Shown: piece after piece, positions 22,650 through 32,570 of the stretch
Layout of the letters: each line of letters begins with the position of its first letter
How positions within the stretch are numbered: position 1 is the stretch's first letter
Assembly: GCA_030847615.1 (NCBI GenBank)
Contig: JAUMIR010000005.1
Coordinates: 62,895,001 to 62,959,000 of the forward strand
Length of the DNA: 64,000 nt
DNA from: Gambelia wislizenii
Taxonomy: Eukaryota > Chordata > Lepidosauria > Squamata > Crotaphytidae
Direction: 5' to 3'
Notes under the pieces: generated by a model
The model's database searches: none
Seen by the model: only the letters and a program-made list of their open reading frames with translations
Told to the model about the DNA's origin: nothing
Made by a program: the position numbers and the translations under genes

Positions 22650-22853
22650 ATGTTCAAAATTTTACAACAAAGACTTCTACCATATATGGAGCTAGAAATG
22701 CCAGATGTCCAAGCTGGATTCAGGAAAAGAAGAGGCCTTAGGAATCACATTGTAAACAAACATTGGATAATGGAGTGCATCAACAAATTTCAAAAGAAAA
22801 TTAGGCTGTGCTTTATAGATAATAGCAAAATCTTTGTACACTGTAGATCATGA
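22650..22853 (+). pseudogene. BovB reverse-transcriptase fragment
   Basis: A 67-codon frame with the motif LQQRLLPYMELEMPDVQAGF followed by RKRRGLRNHIVN and a degenerate FIDNSKIFVH, corresponding to the FIDYSKAFD (RT box A) region of RTE proteins. The second catalytic-region residues are altered here (SK retained, A to I). It is part of the BovB element described above. Confidence 0.8.
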
Positions 22854-22953
22854 AAAGCTATGGGTTGTGCTTAACGAAATGTTTGAGGCACAACATTTGA
22901 TTTTCCTGTTGTGTAACCTGCACCTGTTCTAGCTACTGTTAGAACAGAATACG

Positions 22954-24102
22954 GAATCATAGAATCATAGAGTTGGAAGAGACCTCAAGGGCTATCCAGT
23001 CCAACCCCCTGCCATGCAGGAATACACAATCAAATCATTCCCAACAGATGGCCACCCAGCCTCTGTTTAAAACCCCCCAAAGAAGGAGACTCCACCACAC
23101 TCTGAGGCAGTGTATTCCACTTCCAAACAGCTCTTACTGTCAGGAAGTTCTTAATGTTTAGGTGGAATCTCTTTTCCTGTACTTTGAACCCATTGTTCCA
23201 TGTCCTAGTCTTTGGAGCAGCAGAAAACAAGCTTGCCCCATCCTCATTGTGCATTCTAGATGGACATCCCTTCAAATATTTAAACATGGCTATCATGTCC
23301 CCTCTTAACTAAACATGCCCATCTCCCTAAGCCTCTCCTCATAGGACATGGCTTCCAGACCTCCCACTATCCTGGTCGCCCTCCTCTGGACATGTTCCAG
23401 CTTCTTAATATCCTTCCTGAATTGTGGTGCCCAGAACTGGACACAGTATTCCAGGTGAGGTCTGACCAAAGCAGAATACAGTGGCATGATTACTTCACTT
23501 GATCTAGACACCATGCTTCTATTAATGCAGCCTAGAATCGAATTGGCTTTTTTAGCTGCTGCATCACACTGCTAAATCATGTTCAGCTTGTGGTCCACTA
23601 AGACTCCTAGATCTTTTTCTCATGTACTGCCCTCAAGCCATGCGTCACCCATCCTATATCTATGCCTTTCGTTTTTACTTTGCAAGTATAGTATCCTACA
23701 TTTCTCCCTGATGAAATTCATTTTCTTAATAGTGGCCCAGCTTTCTAATCTGTTGAGGTCATTTTGGATTTTGATCCTGTCCTCTGGGGTATTAGCTACC
23801 CCTCCTAATTTGGTGTCATCTGCAAACTTGATAAGCATACCCTCTATTCCCTCATCCAAGTCATTGATAAAGATGTTGAATAGCACTGGGCCCAGGACAG
23901 AACCCTGTGGTTCTCCACTGGTCACTTCTCTCTAGGATGAAGAGGAGTCATTGTTGACTACCCTTTGGGTTTGGTCAGTGAACCAATTACAAATCCACCT
24001 AACAGTTGCATTGTCTAGCCCACAGATTGCTAACTTTTTAGCAAGAATATCATGGGGGACCTTGTCAAAAGCCTTACTGAAATCAATACACGGCGTCCAC
24101 TG
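22954..24102 (-). mobile_element. CR1 LINE fragment inserted in BovB, antisense
   Basis: Left edge is the reversed CR1 3' terminus (AATCATAGAATCATAGAG). On the minus strand it contains, from right to left: [62 protein letters not shown] and WATIKKMNFIREKC. After those come [17 protein letters not shown] and the C-terminal YLKGCPS and FLTVRAVWKWNTLPQ blocks. Several frames are still open (23932-24153, 23620-23925, 23305-23514, 23030-23296). It begins inside the RT domain, so it is 5'-truncated. BovB sequence continues on both sides. Confidence 0.9.
23620..23925 (-). pseudogene. CR1 ORF2 RT-core fragment
   Basis: A 101-codon open frame: [53 protein letters not shown], then YRMGDAWLE. These are the palm-domain catalytic box (FADD) and the thumb-proximal region of the CR1 reverse transcriptase. 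The frames on both sides are shifted relative to it, so the copy is dead. Confidence 0.85.
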
Positions 24103-24195
24103 CGGAGAAACAAAATAGTTTCCAATTGACAAGCTGGTCAGGCAAGGTTGCATTTTAACACCCTATTTGTTTAATTTGTATGCTGAAAATATCAA

Positions 24196-24441
24196 ATGCA
24201 AAGCAGAATTAAACTCAGAGGAAGGAACATCAACAATTTAAGATATGCAGATGACACCATACTGCTAGCAGAACATAGCAAAGACTTGGAACCATTGCTG
24301 AAGAAAGTCAAGGAAGAAAGTGGTAGGGTAGGTTTACTGCTGAACATTAAGAAAACAAAAATAATGACCACAGATGATTTGCATAAGTTTAACATAGGCA
24401 ATCAAGACATTGAAATACTTAAAAGATTTTCCCTATGTTGA
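24196..24441 (+). pseudogene. BovB reverse-transcriptase fragment with YADD box
   Basis: An 81-codon frame: LRGRNINNLRYADDTILLAE, then HSKDLEPLLKKVKEESGRVG and LLLNIKKTKIMTTDDLHK. The YADD catalytic box (residues about 16-19 of the frame) and the LNIKKTKIM block place it in RTE/BovB RT domains 5-6. It is the continuation of BovB after the CR1 insertion. Confidence 0.85.
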
Positions 24442-25995
24442 CTCAATCATTGATCAGAGAAGATATTGCAGTTAAGAAATCAGACTACTAGGACTTGGAA
24501 GGGCAGCTATGAAAGAACTAGACAAGATCCTCAAGTGCAAATATGCATCACTGAATATTACTATGTGTGGTTGGACAATGAAGAAAGCTGATAGAAAGAA
24601 AAGCAACTCATTTGAGAGGGGTGCTGGAGAAGAATTCTGTAAATACCAGGGACTGCTAAAAAGACAAACAAATGGGTCCTAGAATAAATCAATCCTGAAC
24701 AAGACTAAATTGAGACTCTCATACTTAGGCCGTATCATGAGAAGACATGACTCACTGGAAAAAAGAAGAATGCTTGGTAAGGTAGAAGGCAGTAGAAAAA
24801 GAGGAAGAGTGCATTTTAGATGGATAAACTCAGTTATGGAAGCCATGTCCCTAAGGCTGCAAGGCCTGAAGATAGAGTGACTTGGAGATCACTCATTCAT
24901 AGGGTGACTCAGGACTTTATCAGATGCACTAAATATGGCGTCATAATGATGCCACATAAATGCGAAAAGGTGCACATATCAGATGACTTCGCCCTTTTGC
25001 ATTTATGTCCTGGCCAAAACCCATTCTATTTTATTGATAGCTGAAGCTGTCAATTGATCCCCCATGGCGCTTTAGTGCTGGCATTGCTGGTGTATGAAAC
25101 CTTGTGCCATTTAACTCACGTGAATGCAGCATCAATGGCTGGTCTGGCGCAAACACTTCTGGGTGAGATTGTGACATCCAGGTAAGTGACACACTTTTTA
25201 TGACCCTCCCGGGGTTACTTGGAAATTTTTAAGTGTGTGTATATGCTTTTAAAAACTTTTTTGTGTTATTTTTTTGTTTTTTTTAAATATTTTTATTTGC
25301 AAATTCCTCTCATAAAAACGTACAATACATATTATATTAGACATTACAACACAATTGACATACAACAAAATTAACATACAAACATGCAACATAAATAACA
25401 TATGTACATAAATTACAAACCAACACATATATATCTTCATATCTATCCAATCACTCAAATAAATTGACTTCCTTTATTATCTTCTTTCTCAAATGTTGTA
25501 TTTTCATCTAGGATTATTGATAACCTGTCCATCTCATACAGTTCAAATAACTTGAATACCCATTCCTCCAATTTTGGGGTTTCTGCCTTTTCCCAATTTT
25601 TTGCAAATATCACTCTGGCTGCTGTTATCATATATAGAATAATTTTCCTGAACTTTTTTAGATCTTGTTTATTTATTTCTTGTTATATATTTAAGAGATA
25701 TATCTCTGGTTTGCACGGATAGTCCACTTTCAAGTATTTACATATAGTTTTATGAATTCCTTTCCAATACTTCCTGGCTCTACTACATCCCCACCAAACA
25801 TGAAAGTATGTGCCCACTGCTTTACCACACTTCCAAAAGATATTTGATGTATCCTTATATATTTTCGCTATTTTGACTGGTGTAAGATACCATGTGAAGA
25901 TGGATTTATAAAAATTCTCCCTCAGACTATTGCTTCTTGTAAATCGAATGTTTTTTTATCCAGGCAGTCTCCCATTCTTCTAGCATTATAATATC

Positions 25996-26447
25996 TTGTT
26001 TGGATATTATCTTGATTGGATTGGGAAGACTTATAAAGAACAAGAGGCACATATAATAATGAATGGGGGAAAATTTAAAACATGCCCGATAAGGAGAGGT
26101 ACTCGACAAGGTTGTCCCCTATCTCCTTTATTGTTTATTACAGTTCTAGACATCTTGAATAGGAAAATTAGACTAGGTCAACAAATAAAAGGGATCAAAA
26201 TTCAGGAGCATCATTATAAATATAAAGCATTCACAGATGATTTGGTCTACTTTTTAGATAACCCAATAGAAAACATTGAACCATTAATAGAGATTATAGA
26301 GGAGTATGGAGAACTAGCTGGGTTAAAAATAAATAGAGATAAAACTACAATAATTACTAAAAATATAAATAAAGATGAGGAACAACATCTAGAGAAAATC
26401 ACAGGATTTAAGGTGGAAAAGAAAACAAGATATCTAGGGATAACTCT
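25996..26447 (+). pseudogene. L1 ORF2 RT fragment (inverted 5' segment)
   Basis: The first 150 codons of the 180-codon frame are L1 RT: YYLDWIGKTYKEQEAHIIMN, GTRQGCPLSPLLFITVLDIL, FTDDLVYFLDNP (the YADD motif is changed to FTDD), LAGLKINRDKTTIITKN and TRYLGITLS. The frame then runs into the nested zinc-finger LINE (from about 26448), so the last 30 residues are not L1. It aligns well with the intact copy at 46656-49151, starting in the middle of RT. Confidence 0.9.
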
Positions 26448-27470
26448 CTCTCCTCTCTCTCTCTCTCTGGCTTTTCTTCGCAAACGAAGATTCAGGAAGG
26501 ACTCATCCCGCGCCTTCTGCAAGCGCGCTGATGACTAAAAAGGCCAATCCGAGATAAACAAGTCCGGTTGCAAAAAGTGCAGCAGAAGGTCTCCTTGGGT
26601 GATGTTTTTGGGTTGTGATTCTTTCTGCGTTGTCGTTTCTCTTCAAGACTTGTTCGTCGTGAGTTCTCAAATAAGGCTGCAGCATTGTGGATAGTGCGTC
26701 TCCATGCCTCCCGATGTGAGGCCAGGGCGGACCACCGTTGGTGATCAATCTGGCCAAGCCTGAGATGTTGTTTCAGGGAGTCCTTGTATCGCTTTTTTGG
26801 AGCGCCCCTCCCACGCTGACCCGTGGCGAGTTCACCGTAGAGTAGTATTTTTGGGAGGCGATGGTCCTCCATCCTAGAAACGTGCCCTGCCCAGCGCAGC
26901 TGTGTTCTCAATATCATGGCCTCAATGCTGGTGATCCCTGCTTGTTCAAGGACAGCAACATTCGTCACATAGTCAGTCCAGTGTATATTTAGGATTGTGC
27001 GTAGACAGCGCTGATGAAAGCGCTCGAGGAGTCGTAGGTGGTGGCGATAGGTAACCCATGTTTCAGATCCATAAAGGAGGATAGACAGTACGATGGCTCT
27101 ATACACACTAATTTTTGTGCTTTGCCTCAGGTGTTTATTGCTCCAGACTCTTTTGTGAAGTCTTCCAAATGCACTATATGCCTTTGCTAATCTGTGATCG
27201 ATCTCTTTGTCAATCTTGGCATCTGAGGAGATGATGCTTCCCAGGTAGGTGAACTGCTGAACGGACTTGAGCACTGATTTGCCGACGGCAATGTGGGGAT
27301 GGTGGTGTTCGTCCTGTGGTGCAGGCTGGTAAAGAACTTCTGTTTTCTTCAGGTTGACTTCTAGCCCAAACAGCTCTGCAGCTGTTGCAAAGCAGGACGT
27401 TAGGCGCTGCAGAGCTGCTTCTGTGTGGGCAACAAGGGCAGCATCATTGGCGAAGAGCAGCTCACAGACT
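26448..27470 (-). mobile_element. Truncated jockey/RTE-like LINE with zinc-finger tail, copy A
   Basis: This insertion sits inside the twin-primed L1. It has a (GA)n tail at its left edge (in reverse) and a short GATAACT-like repeat on each side (26440-26446 and about 27476-27482). The minus-strand product begins in RT with a YADD-like FANDAAL motif (Y to F, D to N) and carries FGLEVNLKKTEVLYQPAP, QQFTYLGSIISSDAKIDKEI, and LLYGSETWVTYRHHLRLLER. It continues with LRWAGHVSRMEDHRLPK and ends with a CX2CX12HX3C zinc knuckle (CTFCNRTC then SHQRAC). Endonuclease and N-terminal RT are missing. I cannot fix the clade; jockey, RTE and Vingi/Ingi-like are all possible. Confidence 0.8.
26492..27466 (-). 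pseudogene. Zinc-finger LINE ORF2 C-terminal half, open frame
   Basis: About 325 codons of this frame (26492-27511) are open without a stop, unusually long for a 5'-truncated copy. It runs from the LLFANDAALVAHTEAALQRL block to a terminal C2HC zinc finger and the stop after MSPS. The first 15 residues belong to L1. The RT catalytic box here reads FANDA and the first Asp is replaced by Asn, so the copy would be inactive even if complete. Confidence 0.75.
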
Positions 27471-27529
27471 AGATAGATAACTATAACAAATAAAAATATA
27501 GATATATACAAAAATAACTACATTAAAGG

Positions 27530-28345
27530 ATGGAAAGGAATAAAAGATGGAGTAAGTTGAATCTATCATGGTTGGGTAGAATGGCAGTAATAAAGATGAT
27601 GGTATTCCCAAGCTATTATACTTATTCCAAAATATCCCTATACTCAATAATGATAAATTCATTAATAGGGCTAATAAGGATATATTTGGTTTCATATGGG
27701 ATAATAAAAAAACCCAGATTAACAGGAAACAACTATACAACTTAAAGAGAGAGGCGGCTTAAACTTCCCAGATATTAAAAGTTATTATGAAGCAAGCTGT
27801 TTTTTATGGATTAAAGAATGGATATTGTTAGAGAATACGAGGTTGTTACAATTAGAGGGTTTCAATTTATGCTTCAGATGGCACGCAAATATTTCACATA
27901 AAAAATTTAAAGTACATAAAGATTTTACGCATCATTACATTAGATGTGCCTTATTAAAAACATGGTTAAAATACAAAGCAAAGCTATATTGGAAGATACC
28001 AATTTGGGTATCAATGCATGAAACATTCTACAAAAGAGAGAAATTAGCAAAATATAGATGGCTAAGATATAGGGAGATTTTGAAAAAGGAAAAAGGGATA
28101 TATAAAATGAATCTGAGGAAGAATTGAAAAAAGAAAATATCCAATGCCATTGGTTCCTTTTTAGACAAATAACAGGAAAGTTTAAGAGTGATATGAGCTC
28201 AGAGGGAATAGAAGAAGAGATGAATGAAGTAGATAAAATTATATGGGATAAGAAAGGGAAATGTTTGTCAAATATGTATAAGGAAATTTTGAGAATGAAT
28301 TTGGAGCAAGAAACAATAAAACCATACATGATTGCATGGGCCTGA
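27530..28345 (+). pseudogene. L1 ORF2 downstream of RT, frameshifted
   Basis: Frames at 27530-27745, 27825-28127 and 28124-28345 continue the L1 after the nested LINE. Recognisable blocks: WSKLNLSWLGRMAVIKMMV (matching LGRISSIKMNVLP in the 46656 copy), HYIRCALLKTWLKYKAKLYW, KEKLAKYRWLRYREIL, and MYKEILRMNLEQE. Frameshifts separate them. The segment ends at about 28345, where the MITE resumes. Confidence 0.8.
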
Positions 28346-28675
28346 GACTGCAATAATTTTTTTGTTTTATTTTTGAATTTCCTGCATGATGAAGTCTCAT
28401 GAGAATCTGTGGGATTTTGAAAGAGGAAGTGCTGGGAGACAAAGGTAAGTGTGGTGGGAAGTGTTCTTTTGCCCAGCATAAAAATGGCTTTAATTATGCT
28501 GGCAAAAGAACATATTACAGGCTAGTCTGATAAAGTCCTCAGAGTCACCTTTGAGTAAGTAGCATTCACAAAACATGTTTTCCCTGTAATTTTTGTTTGG
28601 ACTCTGCATATGCTCTGGAGCTAGTTTCAATATTTTAGGACTTTGGGACATTGATGGATCAGATCTAAGTTACAG

Positions 28676-28860
28676 AATCATAGAACTGAAAGGGATCCTG
28701 AGAGTCATCTAACCCAATCCCTGCCAGTACAGGAATACATAGCTAAAGTATCCCATAGAGGTGAGCATTCAACCTCTGCTTAAAAATCTCCAATAAAGGA
28801 GAGTCCATGCTCAAGGCAATGCACTGAATTACCCTTTGTGCATCACTGAAGCAGAAGGAA
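28676..28860 (-). mobile_element. Old CR1 3' end fragment, antisense
   Basis: 'acagaatcatagaactgaaa' then 'ggatcctgagagtcatctaa' and 'aacctctgcttaaaaatctc' correspond to the CR1 3' end in reverse, with many substitutions compared with the copies at 4021 and 33948. No frame is open. Confidence 0.7.
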
Positions 28861-28919
28861 ACTGCATTATATGTATTGAAATAATATGCACCAGTCCTTA
28901 GACCGGCCGTGATGATATC

Positions 28920-29333
28920 TTTCCGACATTGCTGATGTATGAAACTTCATGCAAATGTCCTCTCGTCATTCCACCATCAATGGCCGGTCTGGCCAGAACA
29001 CTTCCAGGTGAGATTACAACATCCAGGTAAGTGACACACTTTTTATGACCCCCCCTCAGTTCACTTGGGACTTTTTTTAGTGTGTTTATATGCTTTTAAA
29101 AAACTTTTATTGTCTTAAAACTTTTACTGTCTTATTTTTTAATTCTCACGAGAATATGCAGGATTTCAATATAGGAACTAAATGGAGCTCTGTTCACTCC
29201 TCATTCATTGCCAGGAAGCCTTTTGCAGGGATGGAAGGTAAGTGTGGCATGGGGAGTTCTTTTACCAGCATAAAAATGGCAGAAGTTATGCTGGCAAAAG
29301 AACGGAGTTTAGGGGGGTGGTTTGATAAAGTCC
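28920..29333. mobile_element. TNA-type MITE, subfamily 1, left end missing
   Basis: Right end TTTGATAAAGTCC (29321-29333). The body shares 'acttccaggtgagattacaa', 'catccaggtaagtgacacac', and 'ttcttttaccagcataaaaatg' with the MITE parts of 24912-28538 in the same orientation. The left end was not found. A foldback MITE starts six bases downstream. Confidence 0.7.
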
Positions 29334-29338
29334 GTAGA

Positions 29339-29558
29339 GCCTTATCATGCTACACTGTTATAGCATTATTATTCCACTTTAACTGCTATGGCTGCTTCCT
29401 GTGAAATTCTGGGCTTTGTAGTTTAGTGAGGCCTAACAGCTCTCTGGCTGAGAGTGCTAAATGCCCCTCCCTAAACTGCAAATCCCAGGATTCCACAGGA
29501 GGCCGCCAGAGCAGTTAAAGTGGAATAATAGTGCTATAACAGTGTAGTGTGATAAGGC
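29339..29558. mobile_element. Foldback MITE, nearly perfect arms
   Basis: Left arm GCCTTATCATGCTACACTG and right arm CAGTGTAGTGTGATAAGGC are inverted copies with one or two changes. The pairing continues inward through 'ttatagcattattattccac' and its complement 'gtggaataatagtgctataa'. It is a 220-bp palindromic element of the same kind as 19992-20210 and 42806-43025. Confidence 0.75.
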
Positions 29559-30645
29559 CCACAGTGATAGACTGATCAATCATCACAGAGGCAGTTTCCA
29601 ACTGGGACTTCCCACTCTGATCTCTACTGACAGCACCATGTTTTTACCCTTCTAAGGGGCCAAAAAGCTCAGGGGAGAGCTTTAGTCTTCTGGGGGTTAG
29701 TTCCACATGAGGAAAAAAAAGCCTGTCCTAGGCCTAAAACACTGCAGAGGAACAAGGAAAATGTTCACAAATTTGTCTTTTGCTAGCTACGGTATGTAAC
29801 ATTTGGGATCCAAAATGGCATACAGCACTTGGAATTGGGTAATACTTAAATTTTTAATATTTAAAAATACATCTTTAAAGAGTGTGGTTAACTGAGGAGG
29901 GACAAATTTTGTACTTCTCAGCCACTCTGTGACCCACCCCCCACCAGCCACCCACTGGCTATAATAAAGATATCAACCATCACTCCCAGATTCCTTGGAC
30001 AAGTGCTGCTAGGCCAACTCATCATTTTATATGTGAAATTGAGATTTTGGCCCCAGTGTCACTTGTTTTCACTGAATTTTTGTTTACCATTTTGAAACCC
30101 ATTCTCCCAGTTCAGAGAGATCCTTTTGGAACTCTTTACAATCACTTTTGTTCTAACCCCCCTAAATATTTTATTGTCATCAACATTACACTACCTAACT
30201 ATACACACACACATCCTGTATATATACATCCTGATTTTGCATCAGGAGACTCTCTACATTTCAGATTTATTAGATATGCATTTTCTTTTTAAAGTAATTT
30301 GTCTGCAATCCTGAGTTTTCTAACATATTTCTGCAGCTTTTGCCCTTACAGTAGTGTACTGTAGTGCCCTTTGATCTTGTTAGAAGAACTCATAGGCAAA
30401 TTTACATTCACTTACTTTGCTTGATGTATTAATCTTATTTATTCATTTTTATTCAATCAATTTTGTAATATTTCATTTATTTTGCCATTTTTTCATGATA
30501 GTCAGATTGTTAATTGATCCAGCCGGTTGTTGTTGTTATTGTTATTCAATATAATATATTATGTGTTTCAACTGTTTTGTAAAAATGCACAGTTGTAATC
30601 AAAATTGTTCAACCGCCCATTGCAAATTAAGTTTATTGTCAAAAT
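29559..30645. other. Unannotated 1.1-kb stretch
   Basis: No gene recognised. The short ORFs at 30047-30292 and 30126-30314 overlap in different frames and carry no motif. A GTT/ATT run lies near 30527-30545. Confidence 0.35.
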
Positions 30646-30648
30646 TTA

Positions 30649-31265
30649 GGATTTTATCAGACACAGCAAAAATCACACGAATACAATGTCATGGTAATGT
30701 GAATTGTCATGTTTACATGGTCAAACTGTTTGCCAGCTGCAAATAAGGCACTGCTTTTCATTGATGGGACAAGCCATCAATAGCTCTCAATATCACTTTT
30801 TTCACGGTATTGAAGAGCATGAGAAAACACATCCTGCTGTAGTTGCAAGAGTACATCATGAATGGGCGGTGCTATTTTCCCCTTCCTGCTTCTGGCAAGA
30901 AAACATCTGGGTGAGAACATGAAAATTATCCACAGGATGATCTTTTAACGAACTGTCCAGTTTCTTTGCATGTTTTTAGGTTTGTTTAAGTGTTTGTGTG
31001 ATCATGTACTTTGCAAATTAAGGGGTTTTGGTGTTTTTAAGCATGCTCCTGTCTTTTCGGGAGAACCGTCAAAATCTCACCCATGTTAAATCATGGAAGT
31101 AAAGTCCTGTTCTTAAAGTGCTAGTGGTGGTTGTGTGATAATTCTGTGACAGTTCTTTTGCATGATTACAGCGATGTGTGATAATAAGTGTAACAATGCC
31201 ACTATGTTTCCACTTTCCTCATTTGCAGAATTACAGCGTACTTAGATGCTAGTCTGATAAAGTCC
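30649..31265. mobile_element. TNA-flanked MITE, subfamily 2
   Basis: Left end GGATTTTATCAG (30649) and right end CTGATAAAGTCC (ending 31265) are flanked by exact TTA/TTA duplications (30646-30648 and 31266-31268). The 617-bp body ('acagcaaaaatcacacgaat', 'gaatgggcggtgctattttc') matches 52418-53050 throughout but differs from subfamily 1. It has no open frame of note. Confidence 0.85.
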
Positions 31266-31541
31266 TTACAGACTTTCAGCTGTTTGCAATTAACAAATCA
31301 AACAAAAGCAATTGAAATAGCTTAAGACAATGAATGCTTTGAGTGGTTTCCCCAAATTTAACTGAAAATGCAAGGTATAATGACTTCTCCAGTCTCAAAA
31401 TTATTCAATGGCAACCATCTTCCTTCATGGCAACCATCATTAGTACTTAGTAGAACATCCTTTTGCTGTTATGACCTGCTGCAAATGAGATGCATAGCCA
31501 GACGCCAACTTCTGGCAGTGTTCCTAAGGAATTTTAGCCTA

Positions 31542-31974
31542 TTATTCATGAGCAATGGCCTCCACTTGAGTAATATTCTTGGGTTTGTGTGCTGCAATCA
31601 CCTTTTTCAAATCCCACCAGAGATTTTCTATGGAAATCTCAGGTGAAGTCAGGTGACTGTGATGGCCGCTGTATAAACTTCCATGACTTCTTCTGTAACC
31701 AAGCCTTGGTAGAATTTGAGGTATGCTTGGGATCATTGTCCTGTTGGAAGTTCCAATGATGCCCAAGCTTCAGCTTACACCCAGACGGCATGACATTTTC
31801 TCTTAGGATTTCCTGATACTTCAATGAATCCATCTTGACTTCCACACGCTGCAGGTTTCCAGTGCCAGAGGATGCGAAGCAGCCCCAGAGCATCACTGAG
31901 CCACCACCATGCCTAACTGTAGGCAGATTGTTACCATATTTTTGTGCATGTTTTATTCTTTTTCCTCTAGACAT
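31542..31974 (-). pseudogene. Tc1 transposase catalytic domain remnant
   Basis: Two overlapping frames (31639-31974 and 31542-31766) carry the catalytic half. The first has GGGSVMLWGCFASSGTGNL, QEILRENVMPSGCKL and NFQQDNDPKHTS, which contains the second catalytic Asp. The second frame, after a shift near SPDFT, holds EISIENLWWDLKKVI with the third catalytic residue (Glu). The frameshift makes it inactive. Confidence 0.85.
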
Positions 31975-32016
31975 ACCACTGATCCATTGGACCGAAAAGT
32001 TCCAGGTTTTTTTTTA

Positions 32017-32433
32017 TCACTCCACAGACAGAATCCCAAACTTCTGTGGCTTACTTAAATGATTTTGAGGATATTGGAGCCAACTTTTCATGTGCTTTTG
32101 GGTCAGTAGTGGTGTATGTCTTTGAGTTCTGGCATGGAAACCTTCTGTGATTAATATGCACCTTACTGTGCTCATTGAAACATAAGTAACTGTTGCTACC
32201 AAGTCTTGCTGTAGGTCTTTTGTAGTCACTTGAGGGTTTTTCTCAACCTGTCTTCTCAGAAATCTGGTTGCAGCCATTGATAGCTTCCTTTCCCCACCCA
32301 GTCCAGGTACTTTGAACTTGCCAACTATGCTTCCAATTGTGTCTTTAGGAACATTCAGTGTCTTTGCTATCTTTTTGTATCCTGTTCCTTGTATGTGAAG
32401 GGCGATGATCTCTTCTCTTAACTTTTTGACCAT
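32017..32433 (-). pseudogene. Tc1 transposase DNA-binding domain remnant
   Basis: A 138-codon frame beginning MVKKLREEIIALHIQGTG, with the typical paired helix-turn-helix region (KKIAKTLNVPKDTIGSIVGK; GGERKLSMAATRFLRRQVEK). It continues to TLLLTQKHM-like sequence before a shift. It likely starts at the natural start. The catalytic domain follows in another frame. Confidence 0.85.
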
Positions 32434-32570
32434 TTTTTAAAAACTTAGCTATATTTCTAACATGCAGTCAAATGTGACATTCAACAAACCCTTACGCCAG
32501 TTCAGGTATTTCATGTGTTCCAATTCAAGCAACACCTGTTTTGCATATTTGTGCTGTTGTCACCTTTCTC

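Larger units (their letters stand above)
22166..24908 (+). mobile_element. BovB/RTE LINE, 5'-truncated and interrupted
   Basis: Plus-strand conceptual translation matches RTE/BovB reverse transcriptase in order. Found are FHKIREIKTKFKPRVG; FEEEPYEELPVLESEMKAAL; LPGTDGITIELLQS; LQQRLLPYMELEMPDVQAGF; and DHEKLWVVLNEM. A CR1 insertion (about 22954-24102) then intervenes. The LINE resumes with a degenerate GETxxF and KLVRQGCILTP-like block and with NINNLRYADDTILLAEH. Next is LNIKKTKIMTT, and later a degenerate SYFGH-like and MLGKVEGSRKRGR segment. Translation stops near the WRSLIHRVT motif where a MITE has inserted (24912). Frameshifts make it non-functional, though YADD survives. Confidence 0.88.
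25281..28353. mobile_element. L1 LINE with 5' inversion (twin priming), interrupted
   Basis: 25281-25990 is antisense L1 3' sequence, encoding on the minus strand the ORF2 tail with a FWKCGKAVGTYFHVWWGC motif. From about 25996 the strand switches: the plus strand encodes L1 RT motifs (RRGTRQGCPLSPLLF, a degenerate FTDDLVYFLDNP in place of YADD) and, after a nested LINE, further downstream ORF2 sequence up to about 28345. Such a head-to-head layout is the product of twin priming. A 15-bp target duplication (TTATTTTTTTGTTTT at 25266-25280, TAATTTTTTTGTTTT at 28354-28368) brackets it within the MITE. Confidence 0.85.
24912..28538. mobile_element. TNA-flanked MITE, subfamily 1, split by an L1
   Basis: Left end GGACTTTATCAG (24912) and right end CTGATAAAGTCC (ending 28538) are flanked by exact TCA/TCA target duplications (24909-24911 and 28539-28541). 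The MITE parts are 24912-25280 and about 28354-28538; the rest is a nested L1. The left part (tgccacataaatgcgaaaag, acatccaggtaagtgacaca) is the inverted equivalent of the right part of 9110-9703. The MITE lies inside the BovB 3' region, next to WRSLIHRVT, so it post-dates the BovB. Confidence 0.85.
31280..32570 (-). mobile_element. Tc1-like transposon, antisense, inactive
   Basis: The element lies directly downstream of the TNA-flanked MITE. On the minus strand it encodes a Tc1-type transposase in two or three broken frames. The N-terminal helix-turn-helix region is at 32433-32017 (REEIIALHIQGTGYKKIAKT, LRRQVEKNPQVTTKDLQ). Then follow a shifted segment with WSDKK in place of the first catalytic Asp region, and GGGSVMLWGCF, QQDNDPKHTS and IENLWWDLK, which carry the DDE-type Asp and Glu positions (31974-31542). 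The ends near 31280 and 32570 are approximate; I could not confirm TIRs or a TA duplication. Confidence 0.85.

Noticed and set aside
24912..28538. CRISPR-like or host regulatory array
   Set aside because: Repetition is explained by MITE, L1 and LINE sequence; there are no evenly spaced short repeats.
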